Below are positions 1-12,200 of a stretch of 43,487 nucleotides of DNA, in pieces. The position numbers were made by a program, and so were the translations under genes. This stretch comes from Helochares maculicollis (taxonomy: Eukaryota; Arthropoda; Insecta; Coleoptera; Hydrophilidae), in NCBI GenBank assembly GCA_033557835.1, contig JAWQRO010000308.1, positions 1 to 43,487 of the forward strand, read 5' to 3'. The notes beneath the pieces are model-generated. The model was not told the DNA's origin. It saw nothing but the letters and a program-made list of their open reading frames with translations, and searched no databases. Within the stretch, counting starts at the first letter, position 1, and each line of letters begins with the position of its first letter.

Positions 1-35
1 ATTAAATTATTGCGTTGCTTGATATTATACACACA

Positions 36-38
<3 letters not shown>

Positions 39-84
<46 letters not shown>
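39..84. repeat. (AT)n microsatellite
   Basis: An uninterrupted run of AT dinucleotides, about 23 units, lies just beyond the 3' end of the first elongase gene. It is a simple-sequence repeat and probably length-polymorphic; no other function is visible. Confidence 0.95.
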
Positions 85-86
<2 letters not shown>

Positions 87-102
87 ATTTGTTTGCAACA
101 AA

Positions 103-1056
103 TTACTTTCTTTTCATAGAGATAGCTGGATTCAAAATTTCATCACTTAAATTGCAAATGGAGTTCTTAGAGAACCTCTGGTAGTAAAAATTTAAGAATA
201 ACAAGAAAAGACTGCCCGTAAAAAGTATCATGCCCATTTGTAGATAAACTGGTATATGGGTGGAATTTACGTTTGTACCATAAAGCAATAGGTAATAGGC
301 AATAAAAAAAATAAAGGAACCCATTTGTACAAATGTAAGATACTTTTTCCACCACAGATATTTTTGTATTCCCTGTCCAAAAGTAGCTAAGAAATAATAA
401 GTATACATGAAAACATGGATAGCTGCATTAATTAAGCAAATACCGACAAGTCCATCAACTGAAATAAGAAATATGAATAAAATAAACTTTACACAACAAT
501 TTATACTTACAAGGATAATATTTTCCCAATAGACCTGGAAAAATGGCCATCATCGCATGATGGTACACATGTAAAATGGAAATTTGCGCAAACTTTTTCC
601 TTAATACCATTAATAATGTTTCAATTAGTTCAAACTGTTTGGATACTGCATAAAAATACACTCCATTAGTCCAAAAATTTGAGTTTTTAAATACATAAGT
701 GAAAGTTAATTTGTATTGATACATATAAGTTAATCCATCAGAACACTTGTATACAATTATTGCATTTAATATAATCAGTATCAAATTGTAGATTCGTAAT
801 GGAGTCTTTACATTCCATGGTTCTCTATTTTTCATCCACCAAGGACCCACTTTTAACGTCCAAACTACATAAAGACTAACAATGAAATAAACAACACCAT
901 CATGTCTTATAAGTGGCCAAGAGACTGAGGGATACCCTAAAAAGTGTCGTTTAGGACAGTTTGAAAGATATTTTAAAGTGGCGAATACTTACCGTTTTCT
1001 AGATATGTAGCATTATTTATTGAAAACGTGTCCGGGGTCTCAGACGCAGACACCAT
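103..1056 (-). CDS. ELOVL very-long-chain fatty acid elongase, copy 1 (three exons)
   Basis: Spliced model: exon 1 1056-993, exon 2 936-511, exon 3 458-103, giving 281 aa in one frame with GTAAGT donors and AG acceptors. ELOVL proteins are ER membrane condensing enzymes that extend acyl-CoA with malonyl-CoA. Seen here: GPWWMK after the first membrane segment, the LHVYHH histidine box (first His near residue 144), MYTYYF and KYLWWKKYLT, with several hydrophobic helices. Length fits the family (about 270-300 aa). Exon 2 is exactly the sum of exons 2 and 3 of copies 2 and 3 (263+163 nt), and exon 3 merges their exons 4 and 5, so two introns have been lost cleanly. The stretch before the box reads IETLLMVLRKK where the other copies have DTVF, so this copy is more diverged. 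The C-terminal MKRK lacks a standard dilysine ER signal. Substrate chain length cannot be read from the sequence. Confidence 0.93.
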
Positions 1057-1232
1057 TTTTAATACCATTATTTCATAGTACAGTAAATAGTGACTTGAGA
1101 TAGCTTCTAATCATATATTTGTGAGGTTATCTTTTAGGTTACACTCCACGTTTTCAGCGACAAATAAAAAACACTTCATTTTCTTAAATTTTCTATTAAA
1201 CTGTAATAATACAAAATAATACATGAATATAT

Positions 1233-2263
1233 TTATTCGATCTTATCTGGCTTTAGAATTTGGTCGTTCAAATTGCAACCCACATATGATTTTCTATAAA
1301 AGTTTAGGAATAATACTAGCAAAATGCCGGTGACTGAAATTTGAAAATAAATTGGAGCGGTGTGGCCGTCTGTATCGGTAAAAAGCGTTACGAATGCCCA
1401 GGTGATACATATTAAGAATTGTGCCTGAAAATATATATAATAGCGCATGACCGATGAATTCATCAATACTTACTATTTGAATGCCTGTTAAGTACTTCTT
1501 CCACCAAAGAAACCTTTGTATACTAGGTCCGAGGGACGACAGGAAATAATAAACATACATGATTACATGGACAGAGGAATTAATAGCGCACAGTCCTAAT
1601 ATGGCGTCATCTAAAACGAGAAATATAAATAGAATAGAAAGTTGTGTAAATTTTTACACTTACAAGGAAAATACCGCCCAATAAACCAAGAGCAAAATAT
1701 CATCATAGCGTGATGATAGATGTGAAGAAGGGACACCTGGTCTTCTTTTTTCCTTAGTATCATGAAAACAGTGTCTAGCATCTCGATATATTTCGAAATA
1801 CCGAACCAAAAAATACCATTTGCCCACTAAAACAAAACACCATCACAATTCTCTCCAAATATTTTCAAAATGTTTACTTACACATTTGGGATATTGAAAA
1901 ATATAAGTGTACCGAACAATACATAACCTACTGTAAGCAAATCCATTCCAACAAATATACACGAGACTTGAGCTAAAAATTATTTGAACAAAATTGTAAA
2001 TTTGCAACGTTAGTTTCAAGTTCATTGGTTTTTTGTTGCGCATAAGCCAAGGGCCAATTTTCGTAGTAAAGAGGACGTAAAAAAATAGCACTGAAAGACT
2101 TTGTGGTGCTGAGTTCACAATTATCCAGTTTTTTGTAGGTAAATCTGAAAAAAGTCAACAAGTCACCAGCATAAATAGTAATTATAATATACTAACTTTT
2201 GGGGTATTTTGGGTCCCATTGTAAGTAGTGGTCAATATCAAAAACACTAGGTGCTAAGTCCAT
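1233..2263 (-). CDS. ELOVL very-long-chain fatty acid elongase, copy 2 (five exons)
   Basis: Spliced model: 2263-2197, 2144-1882, 1826-1664, 1610-1474, 1424-1233; 273 aa, all phases consistent. It begins MDLAPSVFDIDHYLQWDPKY. Seen: GPWLMRNKKP, the exon-3 block GISKYIEMLDTVFMILRKK followed by LLHIYHH (first His near residue 145), VIMYVYYF, and RFLWWKKYLTGIQ. These are the ELOVL diagnostic blocks in order. The C-terminus LNDQILKPDKIE resembles those of copies 1 and 3, so these three form a closer subgroup than copy 4. The gene lies about 180 bp upstream of the 5' end of copy 1 in a head-to-tail array. Expected role: ER condensing enzyme for long-chain acyl-CoA, for example for cuticular or storage lipids; the specific product is unknown. 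Confidence 0.94.
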
Positions 2264-3477
2264 TTTATTAAATTTTAATGAAATGATGACATGGAAAGAA
2301 CCTAAGTGATCAAGCTCATATAAGAGTGTTTTGTAATAAAAAAGAGGTTATCTCGAGAGACCTTTTTTCGAGCAATTTATCAATAAATATGCCATTAGAA
2401 ATGTAAAAAATATAGAATACCCTATCTTGCTTAGTTTCCTGCTCGTATATTTTAAATTTATTTGCGAAAAAGCGGCAAACTTCTGCTTTTTCCTAGTTAC
2501 AAGTTCGTATGTTTTACAAATATATTTTTTTATTGTACTGCTTTAGTTAAAGAATGATTGTATTTTCTCTTGATTTTTATACAATATTTCGGCTTAATTA
2601 TTCAGCATAGTAATATAAGAATGTAACTATTTGCAGTTACATTGCAAAGCTGTACCCATATGAAAATAGTTTGAGTTTTAAAAAATAAATATAAGTAGCA
2701 ATACGCACGTTAAATCATGACATGAATTTTCTAGTTTTTTCTTAAGGGTACGTTAAAATCTTAATTATTCACCGGGCAAAACAAACACTAATTGCTTGTA
2801 TTAGTTTTTTATTTAAATATGCATGGTGTTTAGTAACGTGCAGCTATTGTTTCAATTTCTTGTTTTATTTAATAAATGTCCCTGTTTATACATAATCAAC
2901 ATACAAAATTAAAATATATATGTAATTATTTATCAGTTATAATTTTTTATTTAAAAAAGACATTTGTCATAGTCATTGTGCACTAATAAGAATAGGTGCG
3001 ATTCTGAAAGCACCCCAGCTACTGTGTTTTTGAAAATCTAGTACTGACTAATCCACCTATTATTATTTTTTCTTAAACAGAATTTAATTCATCTAGCCAG
3101 AGTTTGATCATAGATAAAAAAACATTAATCTGTAGGAAGAGCTGAAGGGAATTAGTTAGTATTATAGTACAATCAGTTCTTCATATTTTGCCATAGGTAA
3201 ATATTTAATATGTAATTCTTTACATATACATACGTAAAAGAAAAAAGTATTTGTTTTGGAATTTTTGAATGAAATATGATTTTCGAAATGTGTTAAAAAT
3301 TTTACAATTTACAACAAAGACACAGTATTTTGGAAGTAGATTAATAATATATTATAAAAATGTGCAAAAATAGCTGAAAACAATTTACTATTGCATTTTT
3401 ATTCTTAAGAAGCTCTAAAGGGTATTTTGTTATTATTTTCCAACATTAAGACCAAATAATTAGAATAGTCATTTGAA

Positions 3478-3815
3478 AACGACCTGGTATTTTCTAGTAT
3501 AAAGTGTTGAGATTTAAGACTTCTGGCATATTGGAACTGATGCCACTAGACCACGCTGTGTTTTAGAGTCTTTTGCAGACACAATGGCATTATTATCTCT
3601 GTAGAAATACAGGAGTTAAAATTGAAACCTGTTGTTCCGTCCATCAAAATCTCAGATAACATTTTTTCATTGCCACGAAACCTTCTTTATAGAATAGAAA
3701 CAGAAACATAGAATAGGCAACATGTGAAGTGCGCCAAACTTATTTTAACCATAGGAGATGTGACCTCAATAGAATACCGCAACAGTAAAGGTATTACATC
3801 ATACATCGCAAACTA
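3478..3815 (+). repeat. Dispersed repeat family, partial copy A
   Basis: This stretch aligns by eye, with many differences, to 7919-8305. Shared landmarks are the opening acgacctggtattttcta, a tgatgccas-tagcca-like segment, a gtgacctc block, and the ending attacatcatacatcgcaaa. It is a decayed, non-coding fragment of the element seen more fully at 7857-9181 and 40125-41255. On the minus strand around 3570-3500 there is a tRNA-like A box (tggtctagtgg) followed by a weak B box. Confidence 0.7.
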
Positions 3816-4008
3816 ATCCATATTTGCTGTTAGAAAATGTGTCTGTACACAATAGCAAAAAAACATTTGAATCCCATTTATGGACTTATTTAGTTTATTT
3901 TTAAATACTACTGAATTAGAAGAAAATATCTTCAAATGTTTTATCCTTAGCCTCAATAAAAAAAGCATGATGAAACATTTAAAACATGTGTTACAATAGG
4001 AGAATTTC

Positions 4009-4375
4009 AATTAAATTTGAACAATCAATTACTTGATCCGCATCATACACTCCAACAATCGAATGAAGCTGGTAAGCGATGTACAAAGGCTTCCAATTTG
4101 CCATTATGCTTAACAGCTTTTCTTCTTGCAATAAAATCAAATCCGAACCCATGAAAATGTTGCATGGTATACATATCAAAACAAAGATAAGAGATAACAT
4201 TATAATTGTTACCCCGTAATGTCTTTAACTGCGCCAAACGTGTAAACGCGCAACCAATGAAATATGTAAGCCCATCGTACACAAAAGTTTCAACCGTGCT
4301 GCTCAGTGAAAGGTTTAAAGCTGCGATATTTGACACAACGATTAAAGTAACGATACTTATGTATTTCTTAGTTAA
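4009..4375 (-). pseudogene. Possible odorant-receptor fragment
   Basis: On the minus strand one frame reads a hydrophobic stretch followed by STVETFVYDGLTYF and FTRLAQLKTL, resembling the conserved D-T-x-x-x-G-L ... aQLkiL block of insect odorant receptors. A second frame just downstream ends YQLHSIVGVYDADQVIDCSN, resembling the following receptor exon. The two parts are in different frames and no convincing splice pair joins them. There is no room for N-terminal exons: the next elongase starts about 110 bp away. I read this as a relic of a seven-transmembrane chemoreceptor exon, but the match is by pattern only. Confidence 0.25.
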
Positions 4376-4617
4376 TAAATGGAACCGTGGAATGTTTTTT
4401 TTTTGTATTTCAATAAATTATTCTATGTTAAAAGTAACATCAATTGTCTATAATTCGAAATACATGCAAAATGCGCGATTATCTATGAGGGTTTTCTTCC
4501 GTTAAAGTTTAAAAGGCAACAAAACATACTTATATACTTTTTTATTGATGTAATGGATTCATTGGTTTGCTCAATTTTAGGTCGCCTTAAGCAATATATT
4601 ATCAATGTTTAATAAGC

Positions 4618-5744
4618 TTAGTGTAATTTTTCATCTTTGGTTGGTTTCAAAATTTCATCGTTTAAGTTGCATACCTTGTACGCTTTTCGATAGAAATTTA
4701 AAAATAGCAACAGTAAGATCACCGTTGCTAAAATTTGGAAATAGAATGGAGTCATATGCACTTCAGGATCCGTCAAAATACTAATGGGTATCCAAATAAA
4801 CAAGCCGAAGATAAATTGTCCCTGTAAAATCAGAAAAACCATCACCTATAGCTTATACTTCAAAATAAATGTAGCTCTTTGAGTATCAGTTTTGTTCCTT
4901 TGTGCACATACTTACAATTTGCAGTGTTGTTAAATATTTTTTCCACCACAGGTATTTTTGAAGTTTTGGAAACGTAGCCAGAAAATAATAACTGTACATA
5001 ACTACATGTACTGCAGAGTTTATTTCACAAATTCCTAGTAAGGCGTCATCTAAAAATATCCGACTAAATTTTTTCCACATATATTTATGATATATATCTT
5101 ACAAGGAAAATATCTGCCCAGGAACCAGGAAAAGCCAAGCATCAATGTGTGATGATACAAGTGTAATACTGACACTTGTTCTTGCTTTTTTCTTAATACC
5201 ATAAAGACAGTATCTACAATTTCAGTTAACTTCGCTATGCCATACCAAAAAGTCCCATTATATAGCTGAAAATAGGTTTTTTATCTAAAAGATCATCAAA
5301 ATCTGCATAGTTGTATAAATAAGTTGTATAAATAAGTTTACTTACATAATGTGGTTTTTCAAAAACCATGTTATATCTTATAGTAAATTTAAACATTGAC
5401 TCAATGCCGCCCCGACACATATAAACAAGAAATATACTGAACACAATTTGGAAAAAATTATACACTTGCAAAGCAAACTTTAAGTTCATTGGCTTCCGAT
5501 CCTTCATATACCATGGCCCAAATTTTGTACAAAAAATAACATATGAAATCAGAAACAGAGTGACATACTCAGGATTATTTAAAAGCGGCCATTGTCGTGT
5601 TGGAAACCCTAAAAGTCATAACAGCCTCGACAATTGTAATCAACTATCATTGTCAATAAGACACTACTTACCAGTTTTCGGATATTTCGGATCATATTTT
5701 AATAAATAATGTTCAAAGTCCCATATGCTTATATTTGTTGCCAT
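4618..5744 (-). CDS. ELOVL very-long-chain fatty acid elongase, copy 3 (five exons)
   Basis: Spliced model: 5744-5672, 5608-5346, 5265-5103, 5049-4916, 4821-4618; 278 aa. Intron positions and phases are the same as in copy 2, and exons 2 and 3 are identical in length (263 and 163 nt). It starts MATNISIWDFEHYLLKYDPK. Seen: GPWYMKDRKP, GIAKLTEIVDTVFMVLRKK, VLHLYHH (first His near residue 147), VVMYSYYF and KYLWWKKYLTTLQ. The loop after the tyrosine motif is one codon shorter than in copies 1, 2 and 4. The gene appears intact. It is separated from copy 2 by 2.35 kb containing repeat copy A and a possible receptor relic. Function as for the family: ER acyl-CoA elongation, substrate unknown. Confidence 0.94.
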
Positions 5745-6272
5745 ATTTTGAAACAATCGAATGTTGTACAGGTATATTTCTCAATCACTAAGTGTAATTT
5801 AGTTAATTTAGTTAATACACTCTTACTCTAAGACAAAATTTTAAAAACAACTTTAACCTGAAACAAGTGATTATGAAAGGGTCTTTGGCCGGGTCTGCTT
5901 AAGTAATCAGGAAGGTTATCGTTTTTAAATTTTATCAGGTTTAAGTCGGTACATGGATTTGTGTAACATTGGTGTTTCAATTATTTATCAAGTGTTTACT
6001 AAAAACTCTTTATTTTTCGCAATCCAACAACTTACAGCTATATCCTTAACTAAAATATTGAAAATGTTGATCAGATTCCTACAAAGTAAAGCAAACGAAA
6101 TATATTTACAAGTTGCGTCCAAAAACCTAACCTAGTCGACTTAATCACTTTAATAACTCTAGTGAGCCTGCAAAATATGAATATATATTCTCAACTATTT
6201 GGCACTGTCTTATTTATGAACACTAAGCAACATTAAACTAGTTATATACAGTTTCTTGCTATTCAAATTTGG
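5745..6272. other. Intergenic spacer between elongase copies 3 and 4
   Basis: About 530 bp of AT-rich sequence. It should contain the promoter of copy 3 (read leftward) and the 3' region of copy 4. A 60-codon open frame at 5953-6135 has no recognisable features and I do not consider it a gene. Confidence 0.6.
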
Positions 6273-9200
6273 TTAGTTTGACTTTATTACTTTGTCGTTA
6301 TTCGTTGCATGACCGTTTACTAATGCCTTTTTCACGTCTTTTGGCTGTCTGTAGGCTTTGATGTAAAAATCAGCGAACAAATACAGGAAAGTTATTACAT
6401 TAGCTGCAAAAAAATAGTTTAGGCCTTTTGTTACTTTGCAATCCAATGCAAGTATATAAATTAGGTAGACCAACATGATGCAAAATTGAGTCTGCAACAA
6501 ATACATGAACAAATTAATATTCCATTATTAATATAGAGTATAGTTATGATTATCATAGCATATTTAGTGTGTTACATACCAGTTGAATCCATGTCATGTA
6601 TTTTTTCCACCAAAGATATTTTTGGTATTTTGGACCTAAAGCCGATAGGAAGTAGTAGAAGTACATGACGACATGAACAAAGGAATTAAGCAAGCCAATG
6701 AAGACGCCTTGTTCACCTGAAACAAATCATTTTTTAAAATCTTCATATTTTTCCTTTGTAACCATGACTCATTGTATATGTCATAGTTTGCCATCACGAT
6801 TTTTAAGTGTACATGGTAATATAAATGGGTTATACAGTTTTAAACTCATAATCAGGTGAAAGAGTCAAAGGAGTTAATTTCTTCTAGGAAGAGATTTAAT
6901 ACCACTAAGAAAAGCAAATCGATATGAATCAAAATGCAGTTAAAGAAGGAACCAACTCAAAATAATAGTTTTTGCATGAGGTCTCTCTTAAATGTTTACA
7001 TTAAAAGGCTCAGAGTATAAGAAATGTGTCTACGTCAAGATATTATTCTACTAGGGATCATCGATTGTTGAATTATGACAAACAAATGACTATATTAAAT
7101 AAATCACAAGTATTTGCCACGCTAAAATAGCATTGTCTCACAATATTTGCAATACATATATTACACCTACGTAAAGATATTCTCTTAGAATAGTGTACAC
7201 TTATGTTGTTTAAATATCTATGCTTCAAAAATAGAGACGATAAATATAATTCGAATAGCTAAGAAATATACGGACTATTAATTAAAATTATTCTACCGGT
7301 TATACAACTGAGAGAAATGTGCGTAAACAATCTCTTCCGCTTGTATAATTTCGTTTATCGCATTATCAATAAAATTTATATTTACAAGCTGAATGTCGGT
7401 TTCAGAAAGTAAATTGTATTTAAAAAAGAAGTAGATTTTGTGTTCATATGTTAATTAGGTCAAAATGATAATAAATAATCCATCAAAATATGCAGCAAAC
7501 TAGAAATATACATTCATAATTAAATTTGTACAATAAAATTTGGTGAAAAACGAGTAAATAATTGACTAACGCTTATATCATGAATAGTTTATTGAAAGTA
7601 AATTACGATAACCTAGTGGTTCAATCCCATATCCGTTATTTCGATCATATTTTAATTGAGCACAATAGCTTATATTTTATACAAGAATTACAATTTCCTG
7701 TTATTTTCAGAGGACGCTAATTTAATTATACCAAATTGTACAATGTTTTAATAAAAATTTGTAAGCAATTCAATTAAATAAAATCATTTTAACACTAAAT
7801 TACTGGAGAGATGCTGCTACATAATCTCTGCTTGGACATAACAAGTACAAATATACAGTGTGTTGCAGAACTAATTTTCAATACTTAACCTACATGTTAA
7901 GAACGCCAATGTGACTACGACCTGGTATTTTCTAACTATAAATAAAAATGTTGAAAAATTGGCTAATTTGGGACTCCTAGCATAATTGTAATGATGCCAA
8001 TAAGCCATCCTGGCTTAAAGAATACACAACGGCACCGTTATTGCTACAAAAATAACGCCATCACAATCAAACACGTCGTCAGATCCTTTAAAACTTCGAG
8101 ATTAAATTTTTTCATGAACACAAAACCGTTCTTATCAATGAGAAGCAGAAAAAGAACATAAACAACCACTAAAGTCAAAATTCAAAGCTCCACGTTTTTT
8201 GGAATCATTTAAAAGAGAACGTGACCTCGAAAAAAGATCGCTTTGTATTACATCTTCCGCTGCAAGAAAGACGATTACATCATACATCGCAAACTAACAT
8301 TTCCTTTATCTCTAGAAAAATACCGGCAACACAATCATAACAAAGCGTTAGATCCGTCATAATTACGAGATAAAATTATTTCGCGAACACAAAACCATCC
8401 TAATTACATAAAGGCAGAAAAAAGAACATAAACAACCATTTAAGTAAAATTTTATTCAAGCGCGTTGTTTTTTGAACTGGATATCGATCGGGACCTCGAA
8501 AGAATATCGCTTTATATTACCGCCGCAACAAGGGTGATTACATCATACATCGCAATTTAAACAATAACTTACTTGCCGAAATTCTTTTTCGTTAAAATTC
8601 GATGGCTACTTAAATACCGTGGAATAGAGTAAATTTATATCAAATATCTTTGGTTGTAAATTTTTTGCGCTTTACGTGTTTTGATGAGCATCCGCTTTCA
8701 TTTTGATCACCTTGTTTACAATAAAATGGCGGTTTTTCTTGTTTCATGCTTAGTAAGTTCAGATGAATTGCCTACACTAGTAGGCATATTTACTAAAATA
8801 TGCCTTTTTTTGAATAAAACATAAAGAAAAGTTTAGCTAACTTACGTAATATAAAATAATGTATTAAAAACAAATTGAAATGAATGCAATCCAACCAAAC
8901 ACGTGGCGTTTGTTTTTTCACATCGGTTAAAATTTATTGGGCTGTTAACTTTTTTCGCTCGTCTTTATTTCTTTTCGCCGAGAATTTTTTTATTATTATT
9001 TCGTCAGTTTCGAGTCTGTTGTCGTTCGACCGACGTCATTCGAGCAGCTGTTCTTAACATGTACATGTAATTAATATCTCGGTTACTAATTATGCCCGAA
9101 AGTGCAACCAAACACCTATAGCTTATTATTTCTTATATCTTCCACCCCTTTAAGTTTTCTAACTTAATTTTGAAACACCATGTATATCCGAGTTCTATTC

Positions 9201-12200
9201 AAAACATTTTAACAATATTTATGAGAATTTTTCAGGACTCGTTGCGGATTTTTTATTGAGTTTGTATTATAGTGTTAATACAATTTGTGAATAATATTTT
9301 ATTTTAATTTATCAACATAAATAACTTTCAATATTTAATCTGGTAAAAGGACAGTTTAATTTAAGCAAATTTGATATCAAAATATCTTCAAGTGCAAAGG
9401 AAATATTTTGTGCAGCAGATTGATTCAGAGCTTTTCAGGTCAAATAATATCTTACATTTACCGTACTACTTATAGTTAGTATACGGAAATACAAAAATAA
9501 TCTATAAAAAATATAGCAAGTCCAAAAACATTTTTATGTCATTGTACAAACAAAACTAAGCAAAAATTATATCATGGTTGAAAAATGTAAATTAAAAGCT
9601 AACATATTTAGTATGAAATCTAATATATAGAATCACACAAGAAAATTGCTTAATATCAGCATAATTCATCATATTGAAAGTGTAAATAGGAGATACGTAT
9701 TTATTAAAATTAATTAAATCCTCCTTCGTTGTTGCTCGCATTTAACTTACTAGACTAATCTCAATTGCTAATGATCAGAGGCAAAATAAAGGAAAAACGT
9801 AAAGAAGTTTTATTTTGCAGATTGGTTAATTCAATCTAAGAAGAATTGATTCTGATTTCGACACTGTTGTATAATCTTTAGAAAAACTATGACGAACTCC
9901 CTGCATACACTTCCGTAAAATGTATAATACACGAGATCTTCTACTCAAATTACCTTTTCATGAGCATAGTTATAAAACAGCTTGGTTCCATAGCTATAAT
10001 TGAAAACAGAGCGACCCTTAGGCTCTTAGGCGTATTACAATTTATCCGGAGATTTAGAAATAAGTAAATTTTATTTATTAATCTCAATCCGAACGTGATA
10101 GTGAAGTACAATAGGTATATGTTTTTGTAACTCCTAAACAATAGTTAAGAAAAAATATCGTATTAAAACTTCAGATTTGTCATACTTCAAATAAAAGTTA
10201 CTGGTTTTTGACAACATAAACTTAAAAATGACAACACTTATCACTTTTGTCTGTAATATTGTTCATTCTAAATAAGATAAAACTTGATGCACATTACTTT
10301 AAGAAGCTCAACGAACATTTGTATGAATATAAATGCAAGACCCTAGAAACAGGAAGGTTTTAAGTCGAATAGGGTCAAATTGGTCAATCCGTAAAGATCC
10401 TTAAAAATAAAACAAATTAAAGCGAATGAGATTTCGTGTAGTCTGCATTAATTTAAAACCTCAGTGTCTAGCTATTTAGGCAACTTTAAATACGCGTCGA
10501 TTTTTATGTTGTATAAAATTTAGCTTACCTGGCACGTATTTTAGATAGAACCAGGAGAAGAATAGGATGTTGGAATGATGATAGACGTGCAAAAACGTGA
10601 CTTGGGATTGCTTTTTCCTTAAAACGAAGAAAACCGTATCTAATAAGTCCACAATTTTTGAGAAAAAATACCACCAGGCACCATTAAAAATCTGCAATGA
10701 AAACAAAGTTTAGCACAACCAAAGTAACTATAATAAAATTATTACAATAATACGGGTTCTTTATTCATTTCAGAGTATTTATGATAATACAAAAGAAAGT
10801 CAATAAAATAGTCTTTGAAACTTTCTGGGTGGACTTAGTTGCATTGCATAAGTCCGTGTCGCAAACTTTACACATAACTATTTTGTTGTTCTCACAAGGA
10901 CTCCTTCCATTAACAGAAACCATGCAACTCCGCGTTATAATAGGAGGTGAGTGAATGACAGCTGATTTTATCAGTAAACATTTATTTGGAACAATGGTAG
11001 TAGTTCCATGAAATCCCAATTTATATATGACGCTATCTTCAACGGAAAATGTTGAGCAATTTGTTGAGATCATATTTTGTGCAGTTGCACAGCTTCCCGT
11101 ATGACTATAGCCAGAGCAGGCATAACAAGTCAGAGATAGGACGAAAGGAGATGACGAGAAAATCACAAGCGCCAGTAAAAGTGACATTGGATACAATAGA
11201 ATTTTTATTTTACTTCTTTTTATTATTTGCTTGCTCTGTGTGTAATGTTTGTGATGTTGATTCTTTTACAGCTTAGTTTGAAATGCTATTAAGTAGCTTG
11301 AGAAGTTTATTTACTACTTTGTGCATTAATATTATAAAGCATCTCCAGAAGTGTAATTTTCAAGTTTTGTTAAAATAGCTTATTCATGTTTATACGGCAA
11401 ACTTGCGTTATTGTTAATTGTATCTTTTACCGTCTATGGTATCGCCTTATATTATTGCGCACACGCAACATATCTTATGCGTTTTAGTTAACATATATAG
11501 AGAATGTGTGATGGACAAAACTGCTTACTAACGCAAAGAGTTAGTACAGATTTTTCGTGAGTATTGAAAGTCATGAGTCTTACTGGTGATAATATTATTT
11601 ACGTAATAACATCGGCAGTATTTGATCAACTTTGGCATATCAAAAAGTGACACATTTTATTAACCGTTGCATATATAACTTTATTTTTCATAAGCGGACT
11701 TAAAGTTCAATAACGAGCTACTATTATTACTGCAAAAAAAAACAAAAATAATTTTGAAAACGCGATAAAACAAAATAAATTAGTCAATACAAATAAAAAA
11801 AGCACACACATATGAAGGCGGCATAAACTTTACAGAAAAGAATATGCGGAACTATAAATAGAGAGAGGAGAGCAACCGGCATAGCATGGTATAAAAAAGA
11901 ACAGCGCAGGAAGGAAGAAATGTCTCTGGAATATTTCAAATAATTCTAATATTCTCTATTAAAGAGATTTTTAGTAATGAGAAATGTGATGAGTCATAAA
12001 GGAGTGACAGAAAATGTTGAGCTCAACTAAAAATTACGTCAAGGTAATAGCCTGTTGTCAACGCTATTTCATCTGACTTGCCTGTACATTCTAGCAAAAT
12101 ATGTCAAATATTTGGCAGTTTATTCTGCAACTTCTTGCTCTTGCTAAAACTATACTTTTATAAGTATTAGGAGCTCCTCAAATGTAGAAACTGTCAAAAT

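Noticed and set aside
9950..10141. 63-codon minus-strand frame in the long elongase intron
   Set aside because: It overlaps a dispersed repeat that recurs at 12341-12398 without an open frame, so coding is unlikely.
11850..11885. TATA-like ctataaatag followed by a purine-rich stretch
   Set aside because: No open frame or initiator follows at a useful distance on either strand; a chance occurrence in AT-rich DNA is likely.
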